From the NCBI GenBank assembly GCA_963754645.1, contig CAVWGP010000012.1, positions 806,001 through 870,000 on the forward strand: 64,000 nucleotides of DNA. The letters run 5' to 3'. Below, one piece after another: positions 52,372 through 61,307 of this stretch (its first letter is position 1; each line of letters begins with the position of its first letter). Position numbers and translations under genes: made by a program. The notes under the pieces are model-generated. The model was not told the DNA's origin. It saw only the letters and a list, made by a program, of their open reading frames with translations, and searched no databases. The DNA is from CAVWGP01 sp963754645. Lineage in GTDB: Bacteria; Pseudomonadota; Alphaproteobacteria; Bin65.

Positions 52372-53259
52372 ATGACGGAATCAGCGACTTCTCCGGTCAT
52401 CGGCGTGATCGGCGGCAGCGGCATTTACGAGATCGACGGCCTTGCCGATCGGCGCTGGCAAAGCGTCGCTTCGAGTTACGGTCCGCCGTCCGACGATTTG
52501 TTGTTCGGCAATCTTGGCGGCACCGGGATGGTGTTCCTGCCGCGACATGGCCGCGGTCACCGCATCCCGCCCAGCGAAGTCAATTACCGCGCCAACATCG
52601 ACGCGCTGAAACGCGCCGGCTGCACCGAGATCGTGTCGATTTCGGCTGTGGGTTCGTTGCACGGCCACATTGCGCCGGGCGATTTCGTCATCGTCGATCA
52701 GTTCATCGACCGCACCTTCGCGCGCGAAAAGAGTTTCTTCGGCACCGGCTGCGTCGCCCATGTCTCGATGGCGCATCCGGTCTGCGGCCGGCTCGGCGAT
52801 CATATCGAAGCGGCGTGCGGCGAAACCGGCGTCAAGGCGCATCGCGGCGGTGCCTATTTGGTCATGGAGGGCCCGCAATTTTCGACCAAGGCGGAATCCG
52901 AACTGTATCGGAGCTGGGGCGCGTCGGTGATCGGCATGACCAACATGCCGGAAGCGAAGCTCGCCCGCGAAGCCGAACTTTGCTACGCCACCGTCGCGAT
53001 GGCGACCGATTACGATTGTTGGCACCCGGAACACGACCACGTGACGGTCGAAGCCGTCGTGAAAATCCTGCTCGCCAATGCGGACAAGGCGCGCAATCTC
53101 GTCAAAAAAATCGTGCCGCGCCTGGCGACGCGCGACGGGCTTTGCGGCAAAGGCTGCCAGCGCGCCCTCGATCACGCGATCATCACCGCGCCCGAGGCGC
53201 GCGACCCGGCCATCCTGCGCCGGCTCGACGCGGTGGCCGGGCGCGTGCTGCGGCGCTGA
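52372..53259 (+). CDS. mtnP: S-methyl-5'-thioadenosine phosphorylase
   Basis: A 295-residue purine nucleoside phosphorylase family protein. IGVIGGSGIYEIDGL, FLPRHGRGHRIPPSEVNYRANIDALK and the adenine-site SAVGSLHGHIAPGDFVIVDQFIDRT match MTA phosphorylases. TDYDCWHPEHDHVTVE is the specific loop. It splits methylthioadenosine, a by-product of polyamine or homoserine-lactone synthesis, into adenine and methylthioribose-1-phosphate. ATG 52372 is chosen over a GTG at 52360. A class II aldolase-dehydrogenase gene starts 88 bases downstream on the same strand. Confidence 0.95.
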   Translation: MTESATSPVIGVIGGSGIYEIDGLADRRWQSVASSYGPPSDDLLFGNLGGTGMVFLPRHGRGHRIPPSEVNYRANIDALKRAGCTEIVSISAVGSLHGHIAPGDFVIVDQFIDRTFAREKSFFGTGCVAHVSMAHPVCGRLGDHIEAACGETGVKAHRGGAYLVMEGPQFSTKAESELYRSWGASVIGMTNMPEAKLAREAELCYATVAMATDYDCWHPEHDHVTVEAVVKILLANADKARNLVKKIVPRLATRDGLCGKGCQRALDHAIITAPEARDPAILRRLDAVAGRVLRR

Positions 53260-53347
53260 GCGATCCACAGGCCGCTGAATCCGGCTTGCGTCGCGCCCGC
53301 TTCTCTTGTTTGACGGGCCGCACAAATGCCGCCCCGGAGTGTTGCCG

Positions 53348-55402
53348 ATGGAATCCCGCTGGACCGACCGCGAAGCCGCCGAAGCCGTTGCCCGCTACGC
53401 CAAGAACGGCGTCAACGACGATCTGGCGCTGCGCACCTACACGACGCGCCTGCTCGGCCAGGATCCGCGCTTGGTGCTGCATGGCGGCGGCAACACCTCG
53501 GTCAAGACCAGGCAACGCGATACGCTCGGCGCCGACGTCGAGGTGCTCTGCGTCAAGGGCAGCGGCTGGGACATGGGCAAGATCGAGCCGCCCGGCCTGC
53601 CCGCCGTGCGCCTGGCGCCGCTGATGGAACTCGCCAAGCTGCCGGCGCTGAGCGACGAGGACATGGTCAATTTCCAGCGCCTCAACCTGCTCGACGCGGC
53701 GGCGCCGAATCCGTCGATCGAGACTCTGCTGCACGCCTATCTGCCGCACAAATTCGTCGACCACACCCACGCCAACGCGGTCGTGGCGCTGACCGATCAG
53801 CCCGACGGCGAAAAACTCGCGCGCGAAACCTATGACGGCCGCGTCGCCATCGTGCCCTACATCATGCCGGGCTTCGGCCTCGCCAAGGCGTGCAAGGACA
53901 TCTACGCCAAGAATCCGAAGGTCGACGGCCTGGTGCTGTTGAAGCACGGCATATTCAGTTTCGGCGCCACCGCGCGCGAAGCCTATGAGCTGATGATCGA
54001 GCTTGTTACGCTGGCCGAGCGCCGCCTCGCAAAGGGGCGCAAGAATATTTTCGCCCCGATAAAGCTGCCGGCGAAACTCGCGACGGTCGCGGAGATCGCG
54101 CCGATCCTGCGCGGCCTCGCCGCGATTCCGACCGATGCGCCGAACGGGCAATATCAGCGCTGGGTGCTCGACGGCCGCAGCAGCCCCGCCATCCTCAATT
54201 TCGTCAACGGCGAGGACGTGGCGCGCTACAGCCAGCAAGGCACGGCGACGCCCGACCACGTGATCCGCACCAAGGGACAACCGCTCATCCTGCCGGCGCC
54301 CGAGGCCGGCAAACCGGCCGAGTTCAAGGCCGGCGCCGCCAAGGCGCTGGAATCCTACAAGGCGGCCTATCGTGCCTATTTCGAGCGCAACAACGCTAAA
54401 CAAAAGAACAAGAAAACCGAGCTCGACCGCGTGCCGCGGCTCATGCTGGTACCCGGCGTCGGCCTTTTTGCGCTCGGCAAATCTTCGGGCGACGCGGCGA
54501 TTGCCGGCGACATCGCCGAATGCTTCGTCGAGGTCGTGACCGACGCGGAAGCGATCGGCATGTTTCAGCCGGTGTCCGAGCCCGACCTGTTCGACGTCGA
54601 ATATTGGTCGATGGAGCAAGCCAAGCTCGGCAAGGGCGCGGAAAAGCCGCTGGCGCGCCAGATCGCGGTCGTGACCGGCGGCGGCTCGGGCATCGGCGCC
54701 GCGACCGCCGCCGCCCTGGCGCGCGAGGGCGCCGAGGTCGCCGTGTTCGACCTCGATCTCGCCAGAGCAAAGCAAGTCGCGGCGAAAGTCAAAGGCTTGG
54801 CCGTGGCGTGCGATGTGACCGATGCAAGCTCGGTGCGCGCCGCCTTCGACGCCGTGGCGGCCGAATTCGGCGGCGTCGATATCGTCGTCTCGAACGCCGG
54901 CGCCGCTTGGCAGGGCAAGATCGGCGATGTCGAGGACAAGCTGCTGCGCCAGAGCTTCGAGCTCAATTTCTTCGCCCATCAGAGCGTGGCGCAGAACGCG
55001 CTGCGCATCATGCGCGCCCAGGGAACCGGCGGCTGCCTGCTGTTCAACGTCTCGAAGCAGGCGGTCAATCCGGGGCCGGATTTCGGCCCCTACGGCTTGC
55101 CCAAGGCGGCGTTGCTGTTTCTCGTCCGCCAATATGCGCTCGATCACGGCGCCGAGGGCATCCGCGCCAATGCCGTCAACGCCGATCGCGTGCGCACAGG
55201 CCTGCTCACCGACGACATGGTGCGGCAGCGTTCCACGGCGCGCGGCCTGAGCGAGCACGACTACATGGCCGGCAATTTGCTCAAGCGCGAGGTCAAGGCC
55301 GAGGACGTGGCGCAAGCCTTCGTCGCCCTCGCCCTCGCCGAGAAAACCACCGGCTCGGTGACCACGGTCGATGGCGGCAATATCGCCGCGGCGCTGCGCT
55401 GA
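53348..55402 (+). CDS. Fused class II aldolase / short-chain dehydrogenase
   Basis: A 684-residue two-domain protein. The N-terminal half is a class II (fuculose/rhamnulose-phosphate type) aldolase: LVLHGGGNTSVK, VDHTHANAVVAL with zinc-site histidines, and LLKHGIFSFGATAREAYE. The C-terminal 250 residues are a Rossmann SDR with TGGGSGIG for NAD, an NAG segment, the catalytic Ser in FNVSKQ, and Tyr-x-x-x-Lys as YGLPK. The domain order is that of RhaD-type aldolase/lactaldehyde dehydrogenase proteins. Such fusions cleave a ketose-1-phosphate and reduce or oxidise the aldehyde. Its place after mtnP raises the option of methylthioribulose-1-phosphate as substrate. Confidence 0.93.
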   Translation: MESRWTDREAAEAVARYAKNGVNDDLALRTYTTRLLGQDPRLVLHGGGNTSVKTRQRDTLGADVEVLCVKGSGWDMGKIEPPGLPAVRLAPLMELAKLPALSDEDMVNFQRLNLLDAAAPNPSIETLLHAYLPHKFVDHTHANAVVALTDQPDGEKLARETYDGRVAIVPYIMPGFGLAKACKDIYAKNPKVDGLVLLKHGIFSFGATAREAYELMIELVTLAERRLAKGRKNIFAPIKLPAKLATVAEIAPILRGLAAIPTDAPNGQYQRWVLDGRSSPAILNFVNGEDVARYSQQGTATPDHVIRTKGQPLILPAPEAGKPAEFKAGAAKALESYKAAYRAYFERNNAKQKNKKTELDRVPRLMLVPGVGLFALGKSSGDAAIAGDIAECFVEVVTDAEAIGMFQPVSEPDLFDVEYWSMEQAKLGKGAEKPLARQIAVVTGGGSGIGAATAAALAREGAEVAVFDLDLARAKQVAAKVKGLAVACDVTDASSVRAAFDAVAAEFGGVDIVVSNAGAAWQGKIGDVEDKLLRQSFELNFFAHQSVAQNALRIMRAQGTGGCLLFNVSKQAVNPGPDFGPYGLPKAALLFLVRQYALDHGAEGIRANAVNADRVRTGLLTDDMVRQRSTARGLSEHDYMAGNLLKREVKAEDVAQAFVALALAEKTTGSVTTVDGGNIAAALR

Positions 55403-55421
55403 GCCGCGGGGAAACATCGCC

Positions 55422-56294
55422 ATGACCGGCCGCGGCATTGATCATCTCGTTCTCGCCGTTCGCGATCTCGACAAGGCGCGAGCGCTGTACGAAGCGCTTG
55501 GCTTCACGCTGACGCCGCGCGCGCTGCATCCCTGGGGCACGGCCAATCATTTGGCGCAGATGCAGGGCTGCTTCCTGGAAATTCTCGGCATCGCCGAGCC
55601 GGCGAAAATTCCGGCGGCGGCGCCTGGGGATTTCGGCTTCGGCGCCTACAATCGCGACTTCCTGGCGCGGCGCGAAGGCTTGTCGATGCTGGTGCTGCAA
55701 TCCGCGGACGCCGAAGCCGACAACGCCGATTTCCGCCGCGCCGGGCTCGCGACCTATCCGAGCTTTCATTTCGGCCGCGACGCGACGTTGCCCGACGGCA
55801 GCGTCGCGCGCGTCGCCTTCACCCTCGCCTTCGTCACCGATCCGCGCATGCCCGAGGCGGCATTCTTCGCCTGCCAGCAGCACGCGCCGCAATTCTTCTG
55901 GAAGCCGCAATTCCAGCGCCACGCCAATGGCGCGAAGCGCATCGCCGAAGTCGCGATCCGGGCCGCCGAGCCGTGCGCCCTGCGCGATTTTTTCGTCAAG
56001 CTTTTCGGTGCTTCGCGCGTGACGGCGGCGGCGGCGGGGCTGCGGGTCGCGACGCCGCTTGGCGGCATCTCGGTGCTAACGCCCGAAGCTTGCGAAAGCC
56101 GCTTTCCCGGCATGCGCTCGGCCGCCATGCCGGCAACGCCGCATTTCGCCGCTTACCGGATTGCCGGATGCAATCCCGCGGCGACGGCGTCGGCGCTGGC
56201 GAAGGCGGCCATTCCGTTTCGCCGGGCGGACAATGCCGTGCAGATTCCGCCGTCCGCCGGCTTCGGCGTCGCGATCGAATTGAGCGCCGATTAA
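55422..56294 (+). CDS. VOC superfamily (glyoxalase-like) protein
   Basis: A 290-residue protein with the tandem glyoxalase-like fold. It begins MTGRGIDHLVLAVRDLDKARALYEALGFTLTPRALHPWGTANHL, the usual first half of the glyoxalase-3-type domain, with one metal-site His in GIDH. The second half (IAEVAIRAAEPCALRDFFVKLFG) repeats the pattern. It could be a dioxygenase, isomerase or lyase; the substrate is not visible. It starts 19 bases after the aldolase-dehydrogenase stop. Its last four bases overlap the end of the opposite-strand hydratase gene. Confidence 0.87.
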   Translation: MTGRGIDHLVLAVRDLDKARALYEALGFTLTPRALHPWGTANHLAQMQGCFLEILGIAEPAKIPAAAPGDFGFGAYNRDFLARREGLSMLVLQSADAEADNADFRRAGLATYPSFHFGRDATLPDGSVARVAFTLAFVTDPRMPEAAFFACQQHAPQFFWKPQFQRHANGAKRIAEVAIRAAEPCALRDFFVKLFGASRVTAAAAGLRVATPLGGISVLTPEACESRFPGMRSAAMPATPHFAAYRIAGCNPAATASALAKAAIPFRRADNAVQIPPSAGFGVAIELSAD

Positions 56295-57088
56295 CCGACG
56301 ATGGTGCAGCGGACCATGCCGTGCCCGGCAAAGTCGGCCTCGGCCACGTCGCCCGGCTTTGCGGCCACGAAGCCCATCAGCGATCCGGTCGCGACGATGT
56401 CGCCGCCCGCCAAGGGCGTCCCGCGCCGCGCGCGGTCGTTGGCGAGCCAGGCCAGCGCCTCGAAGGGATGGCCCATGACATTGGCGCCGATGCCGCGCGC
56501 CCGTTCCACGCCGCCAACACGAAATACGACCGCGATGGCGGCAAGGTCGAGCCCGCGCCAATCGGCGATCGGCGCCCCCAAGACAAGGCCGGCATTGGAC
56601 CCGTTATCGGCGATCACGTCGATGCCGCGCATCGCGAATGGATCGCGAAAGCTCGGCCGGTTGATCTCGATGCATGGCACGACGTCTTCGACGGCGATGG
56701 CGACGGATTGCGCGCTCCAATCGGCCCTGCTTGGATCGAAATGTCGCGCAACGCGGATGGCAAGCTCGGCCTCGAGTATCGGCTGGCCCGTTGCGCCGGA
56801 AATCTCGCAGCCCGTGGCCCGCACCGTGCCGGCGAAAATCCGGCCGTAGAAGGGGTGGGTCAGGCCGAGCTTGGCCTGCAGGCCGCGCTGGGTTGCACCG
56901 ATCTTCCAGCCGATCGTGACGCCGCCAATGTGTTTCGCGAGCGCATCCTGAATTGCGAGCGCCTCGATCAGATCGCGCGGCGCCGCCGCTTCGGGCAGGG
57001 CATCGATCGGACGGCCGTGCCGGCGCGCGTCCGCGAGCAGCGTCGCGGCGGCTGCAACCCGGCCGTCGCCGATCGATGCCGGCGCCAA
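56291..57088 (-). CDS. 2-keto-4-pentenoate hydratase-type protein (MhpD family)
   Basis: A 265-residue member of the FAH/hydratase group. VTIGWKIGATQRGLQAKLGLTHPFYGRIF is the characteristic region, EAELAIRV holds metal-binding acids, and ALAWLANDRARRGTPLAGGDIVATGSLMG follows. In meta-cleavage pathways it hydrates 2-keto-4-pentenoate. No other pathway gene is close except a dienelactone hydrolase 1 base upstream on the same strand, so the two may act on a shared aromatic-breakdown product. Confidence 0.9.
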   Translation of the reverse strand: MAPASIGDGRVAAAATLLADARRHGRPIDALPEAAAPRDLIEALAIQDALAKHIGGVTIGWKIGATQRGLQAKLGLTHPFYGRIFAGTVRATGCEISGATGQPILEAELAIRVARHFDPSRADWSAQSVAIAVEDVVPCIEINRPSFRDPFAMRGIDVIADNGSNAGLVLGAPIADWRGLDLAAIAVVFRVGGVERARGIGANVMGHPFEALAWLANDRARRGTPLAGGDIVATGSLMGFVAAKPGDVAEADFAGHGMVRCTIVG

Positions 57089-57089
57089 T

Positions 57090-57761
57090 TCAGCCGATAT
57101 ATTTGCGCAAGAACGCCAGCGAACGCTCGCGCGCGGTCTTGGCGGAGGCCGCGTCGTAGCTGCCGCGCTCGTCGCAATTGAAGCCGTGGCCGGCGGGGTA
57201 GATGTGGATGTCGAGGTTCGGATATTTCTGCGCCCGCACCTTTTCGGCGTCGCTCAGCGGGATCGCGTGATCCTTGTCGCCGAAATGCATCGAGACCGGG
57301 CAGCGCGGCTTTTCGCCCGCCACGTTGCCGATGCCGCCGCCGTAGAAATAGATCGCGCCGGCGAAACCGTCGAGCCGCGTCGCCGCGATCCAGGCGAGAT
57401 AGCCGCCCCAGCAATAGCCGACAATGCCGATCTTGCCCGCGCCCTTGAGCGCGTCGCGCGCGGCGGCCATGTCCTTGAGCGCCATGTCGTCGGCGATCTT
57501 GCCGCGAATGTCGCGCCCGGCCGCGATGTCCTTTTCGCTGTAGCCGAGCTGCACGCCCCTTTGCGCGCGGTCGAACATCGCCGGCACGATGCAGAGATAG
57601 CCGTCCTTGGCGAAGCCGTCGGCGACGCCGCGCATATGATTGTTGACGCCGAAAATTTCCTGGATGACGACCAGCCCGCCGCGCGGCGTGCCCTGCGGCG
57701 CCGCCTTGTAGGCGCTCAACTCGAACCCGTCGGAAGCCTTCAATTCGATGGTTTCGCCCAT
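57090..57761 (-). CDS. Dienelactone hydrolase family protein
   Basis: A 223-residue alpha/beta hydrolase. The nucleophile is Cys in GIVGYCWGGYLAW, the acid is Asp in HFGDKDHAIP and the His is in PAGHGFNCDERG, the Cys-Asp-His triad of dienelactone hydrolases. In aromatic breakdown these open dienelactone rings; many homologues have broader roles. Its stop is separated from the hydratase start by one base. No signal peptide is seen. Confidence 0.93.
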   Translation of the reverse strand: MGETIELKASDGFELSAYKAAPQGTPRGGLVVIQEIFGVNNHMRGVADGFAKDGYLCIVPAMFDRAQRGVQLGYSEKDIAAGRDIRGKIADDMALKDMAAARDALKGAGKIGIVGYCWGGYLAWIAATRLDGFAGAIYFYGGGIGNVAGEKPRCPVSMHFGDKDHAIPLSDAEKVRAQKYPNLDIHIYPAGHGFNCDERGSYDAASAKTARERSLAFLRKYIG

Positions 57762-57792
57762 GTTCTCAATTCCAAATTACAATTACGAGGCG

Positions 57793-58002
57793 CTACCGTC
57801 CGGAACGCCGCTTTCGCGTCGCCGAGTGCTTGGCTGACTTCGTTACCGCGGACTTGGCGCTCGATTTCGTCGCGCTGGACGCCGATCGTATCGCCTGTCT
57901 TGGCCCGAGCCAAAGCCGGCCGGCGGCGACCTCGAAGCCCTTCTCGCGATCGGCGGCTTCCAGGAACCATTCCTTGCTGACGGGTATTCTGCGGCCTTTC
58001 AT
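57793..58002 (-). CDS. Small protein with Lys/Ser-rich tail, unknown function
   Basis: A 69-residue protein from ATG 58002. It begins MKGRRIPVSKEWFLEAADREKGFEV, and the last 30 residues are rich in Lys, Ser, Ala and Arg, as in nucleic-acid-binding tails. Its start is two bases after the final stop of the broken GNAT gene, so the two were probably one operon. No family is recognised. Confidence 0.55.
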   Translation of the reverse strand: MKGRRIPVSKEWFLEAADREKGFEVAAGRLWLGPRQAIRSASSATKSSAKSAVTKSAKHSATRKRRSGR

Positions 58003-58004
58003 CG

Positions 58005-58625
58005 TCAATTCGCTTTCTGCTTCTTCCGCATGAGAAACTTTGGAACATTGTACACGGGAAGCTCAAAGTAATGAAGCCCTTCGGCGTTTCGGTCGATCTT
58101 GATGCGGTCGAAGCTAAGATTCTTGTAGATTTAAATCGACCTCGGAAGCGAGTGGAGGCCGATCCGGCCGCCATTGCCTGTCCCGAGGCTGTATTGGATT
58201 GCTTCCTGCAGTAGAACAGTACCAATGCCCCGATAACGCGGCTCCTTCGTGAGCAGCATTCGGTTCCATGGCGCCACTTCAAGGTATGCGACGTAGATTC
58301 TGGCCTGCCGTTTCTTGGCGCGGAGCACTTGGAGCATCATCAGGCCTTCGGTTCGCCGGCCAACGGTGATCGCATAGCACCTTATCCGTGTCGGGTAGTT
58401 TCTTGGATCGGCGATCCTTCGCCAATCCCAGCCGATCAATTCCTGCCAACGCTCGGAAAGCCTACCGCGCAAATGCCATCGAAGCAGGGATCGGAGTAGG
58501 TACGGTCGCCATCGTCTTTCGTGTTCGAGAAAGTCGATCTCCATGACATGCCGGCGAAGCGTCGCCTTGACTTCCGCTCCCGTCTTGGCGTCGCGAAAAT
58601 AGACCTTGGCCGTCCATCGCTTCAT
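58005..58625 (-). pseudogene. GNAT family acetyltransferase interrupted by an in-frame TAA
   Basis: The frame from ATG 58625 gives 164 residues ending in RIGLHSLPRSI and then TAA at 58131-58133. The motif A region of GNAT proteins is visible: RYRGIGTVLLQEAI, the R-G-x-G-x-x-L acetyl-CoA loop. Beyond the TAA the same frame stays open for 41 more residues (IYKNLSFDRIKIDRN onward) to TGA 58005-58007. The first of these, YKNLSFDRI, matches the last conserved GNAT strand (FYxxLGF). The intact gene would code for about 206 residues. A single GAA to TAA change would explain the break. The true substrate is not known. Confidence 0.75.
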
Positions 58626-58653
58626 CGATCGAGCCTGCCTCGCAATGTCCGCG

Positions 58654-59754
58654 TCACGTATTGAACCGGAACAGCATGACGTCGCCGTCCTTGACGACGT
58701 AATCCTTGCCTTCCTGGCGCATGCGGCCCGTGTCCTTGGCGCCTTGCTCGCCGCCGCAGGCGATGAAATCGTCGTAGGCGATGGTCTCGGCGCGGATGAA
58801 GCCGCGCTCGAAATCGGTGTGGATGACGCCGGCGGCTTGCGGCGCCTTGGTGCCCGCGGTCACCGTCCAGGCGCGCGTTTCCTTGGGCCCGGCGGTGAAA
58901 TAGGTGACCAGGCCGAGCAGCTTGTAGCCGGCCCGGATGATCTTGTTGAGGCCGGGCTCCGACAAGCCGATCGAGAACAGGAATTCGCGCTTCTCCTCGG
59001 CGTCGGCGAGATGCGCGATCTCGGCCTCGATCGCGGCCGAGATCGTCACGCACTCGGCACCCTCGGCGTGCGCGCGCGCCGCCAGGCGGTGCGACATCGC
59101 ATTGCCGTGTTCGGCCGCGCCCTCCTCGACATTGGCGATGAAGAGCAGCGGCTTGTTGGTGAGCAATTGGAGCTGGCGGAATTCGCGCGTCTGGTCGGGC
59201 GGGATCGCCGCGACGCGCGCCGGCTTGCCGTCGCGCAGCGCGGCCAGCGCCGGATGCATCAAGCGGAGCAACGCCAGCGCTTCCTTATCGCTGCCCCTGG
59301 CTTTCTTTTCGGCGGCGTCGGTGCGCTTCTCGAGGCTTTCGAGATCGGACAGCATCAGCTCGGTGTCGATCGTCTCGATATCGCGCAGCGGATCGACGGT
59401 GCCCTCGACATGGATGATGTCGGTGCCCTCGAAGCAGCGCACCACATGGGCGACGGCGTCGACCTCGCGGATGTTGCCGAGAAACTGATTGCCGAGACCC
59501 TCGCCCTTGCTGGCGCCGCGCACCAGCCCGGCGATATCGACGAATTCGAGCTGCGTCGGAATGGTTTTCGCCGATTTCGCCAGCGCCGCGATCTTGTCGA
59601 GGCGATCGTCGGGCACCGCGACGCGGCCGATATTAGGCTCGATCGTGCAGAACGGATAGTTCGAAGCCTCGGCCGCCTGGGTCGCGGTCAGCGCGTTGAA
59701 GAGAGTCGACTTGCCGACATTGGGCAAGCCGACGATGCCGCAGCGAAAGCCCAT
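58654..59754 (-). CDS. ychF: Redox-regulated GTPase/ATPase YchF
   Basis: A 366-residue Obg-family protein. It starts MGFRCGIVGLPNVGKSTLFNALT with the P-loop. IANVEE replaces the usual N-K-x-D motif, as is normal in YchF and explains its preference for ATP. The C-terminal TGS domain has QAAGVIHTDFERGFIRAETIAYDDFI. It binds ribosomes and affects stress responses. It lies one base from the end of pth, in the conserved order prs-rplY-pth-ychF. Confidence 0.96.
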   Translation of the reverse strand: MGFRCGIVGLPNVGKSTLFNALTATQAAEASNYPFCTIEPNIGRVAVPDDRLDKIAALAKSAKTIPTQLEFVDIAGLVRGASKGEGLGNQFLGNIREVDAVAHVVRCFEGTDIIHVEGTVDPLRDIETIDTELMLSDLESLEKRTDAAEKKARGSDKEALALLRLMHPALAALRDGKPARVAAIPPDQTREFRQLQLLTNKPLLFIANVEEGAAEHGNAMSHRLAARAHAEGAECVTISAAIEAEIAHLADAEEKREFLFSIGLSEPGLNKIIRAGYKLLGLVTYFTAGPKETRAWTVTAGTKAPQAAGVIHTDFERGFIRAETIAYDDFIACGGEQGAKDTGRMRQEGKDYVVKDGDVMLFRFNT

Positions 59755-59755
59755 C

Positions 59756-60443
59756 TCAGGTGTCCCCGGTTTCGCGCTTCGGTTTCGCGGCGTCGTCCGG
59801 CGCGGCCGCGCCGTCCGGCTCGGGCGCCGACAACGGTTCGGCCACCGGCACGACGCGCGGCGGCTTCGGCTTCGGCGGGTTCATCGCCAGCGACACCCGG
59901 TTCATGAAGCCCGCTTCGTCGCCCGCGACCAGGCGCGGCGCTTCGGCGGCGGCAACGTCGAGCAGCTTTTCAACTGTCGGCCGTTCCGACTTGGCGAAAT
60001 CCTGCAGCACATAGTGCTCGACCAGGAATTTTTCGCCCGGATGGTCGATGCCGAGGCGGACGCGGCAAAACTCGCCGCCGATGTGGTCGACGATATCGCG
60101 GATGCCGTTATGGCTGCCGCGGCCGCCGCCGCGCTTGACCTTGACCCGGCCGAGCGGCAGGTCGAGTTCGTCGAAGAAGACCGTCAGCGCGGCCGGTTCC
60201 AGCTTGTAGAAACGCAGCGCTTCGCCGATCGATTGTCCGCGAAAGATTCATGTAGGTCATCGGTTTCAGCGCCAAGACGCGAATGCCGCCGATCTCGGCT
60301 TCGGCGGCTTCGCCGTGGAATTTGCGGCGCCAGGGCGGGAAGCCATGGCGCCGTGCAATGGCATCCACCGCCATGAAGCCGATATTGTGCCGATTGCCGG
60401 CATAGCCGGAACCCGGATTGCCGAGCCCCGCGAGGACCAGCAT
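59756..60443 (-). CDS. pth: Peptidyl-tRNA hydrolase (frame broken near 60239)
   Basis: Pth releases tRNA from prematurely ended peptidyl-tRNA and is essential in studied bacteria. MLVLAGLGNPGSGYAGNRHNIGFMAVD, with the catalytic Asn and His, then LALKPMTYMNLS are in the first frame. One extra base at about 60239 moves the frame; after removal the sequence continues GQSIGEALRFYKLEP and runs through FFDELDLPLGRVKVKRGGGSHNGIRD, another core motif. The C-terminus has a Pro-rich tail of about 40 residues (PPKPKPPRVVPVAEP) not usual in the family. The corrected length is 228 residues. Confidence 0.93.
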
Positions 60444-60464
60444 CGCGCGGCGCGATGGGCCGGC

Positions 60465-61307
60465 TTAGCCCTTGCCGCCAGGCTTCTTGTCGCCGCCCGC
60501 CGCGGGCTTGGCGGCGCCCGCAGCCGGTTTGGCGCCGGCCGCTGCCGGAGCGCCGGTCTTGCCGCCGCCCACGGGGGCAGCAGCGGCGGGTGCGCCGGCA
60601 GCGGGAACGCCGGGAGCGCCGGGGGCGCCGGGTGCCGCTGGCGCGCCAGGCACGCCTGGAACCGCCGCAAGTTCGCCGGCCGCGGAGGCCGCGGCAGCGG
60701 CAGCAGCGGCGGCAACCGCCGCGCGTTGCTCTTCGATGCGCGCCGTCGGCGCCGCGATCGAGGCGATGGTGAAGTCGCGGCTCGTGATCGCCGACCGCAC
60801 ATTGGGCGGCAGCTTTACGGCGCTGATGTGCACCGAATCGGTGATATCGAGGCCGCTCAGATCGACGGTGATTTCCTTCGGCATGGCGTTCACCGGACAG
60901 ACCACCTCGATCTCGCGGCGCACGATGTTGAGCACGCCGCCGCGCTTCAAGCCTTCGCAGATTTCCTGATTGACGAAGCGCACCGGAACGAAGACGCGGA
61001 TCTTCGACGCGGCGTTGACCCGCATGAAATCGGCGTGCATCGGCACGTCGGTCACCGGATGAAGCTGGACATCGCGCGGCAGCACCGTGTGCTGCTTGCC
61101 GTCGAGCTTGAGCGACAGCAGCGCGCTGAAAAATGAACGCTTCTTGAGCGCGATTCTCAGTTCGATGGGGTCGATGGATATAAGTTCCGCGGCTTTGTTG
61201 TCGCCGTAGATGACGGCGGGAACGGATCCGGCGCGACGCGTGGCCCGGGCGGCCCCCTTGCCGGCCCGGTCGCGGCGCTCGGCCGCCAGGACGAGCTGCT
61301 CGCTCAT
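60465..61307 (-). CDS. rplY: Ribosomal protein bL25 (Ctc/TL5 form) with long Ala/Gly/Pro tail
   Basis: A 280-residue bL25 of the two-domain Ctc/TL5 type that binds 5S rRNA. MSEQLVLAAERRDRAGKGAARATRRAGSVPAVIYGDNKA is its usual opening, and VRFVNQEICEGLKRGGVLNIVRREIEVVCP marks the second domain. After about residue 195 the protein becomes a low-complexity tail of about 85 residues made from Ala, Gly and Pro with GAP/GVP triplets, then Lys-Pro-Gly-rich. ATG 61307 is used. It lies between prs and pth, as in most alphaproteobacteria. Confidence 0.95.
   Translation of the reverse strand: MSEQLVLAAERRDRAGKGAARATRRAGSVPAVIYGDNKAAELISIDPIELRIALKKRSFFSALLSLKLDGKQHTVLPRDVQLHPVTDVPMHADFMRVNAASKIRVFVPVRFVNQEICEGLKRGGVLNIVRREIEVVCPVNAMPKEITVDLSGLDITDSVHISAVKLPPNVRSAITSRDFTIASIAAPTARIEEQRAAVAAAAAAAAASAAGELAAVPGVPGAPAAPGAPGAPGVPAAGAPAAAAPVGGGKTGAPAAAGAKPAAGAAKPAAGGDKKPGGKG

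Noticed and set aside
53183..55438. A 751-codon open frame opposite the aldolase-dehydrogenase gene
   Set aside because: Same reasoning: no motif, biased composition, and a certain gene on the other strand.
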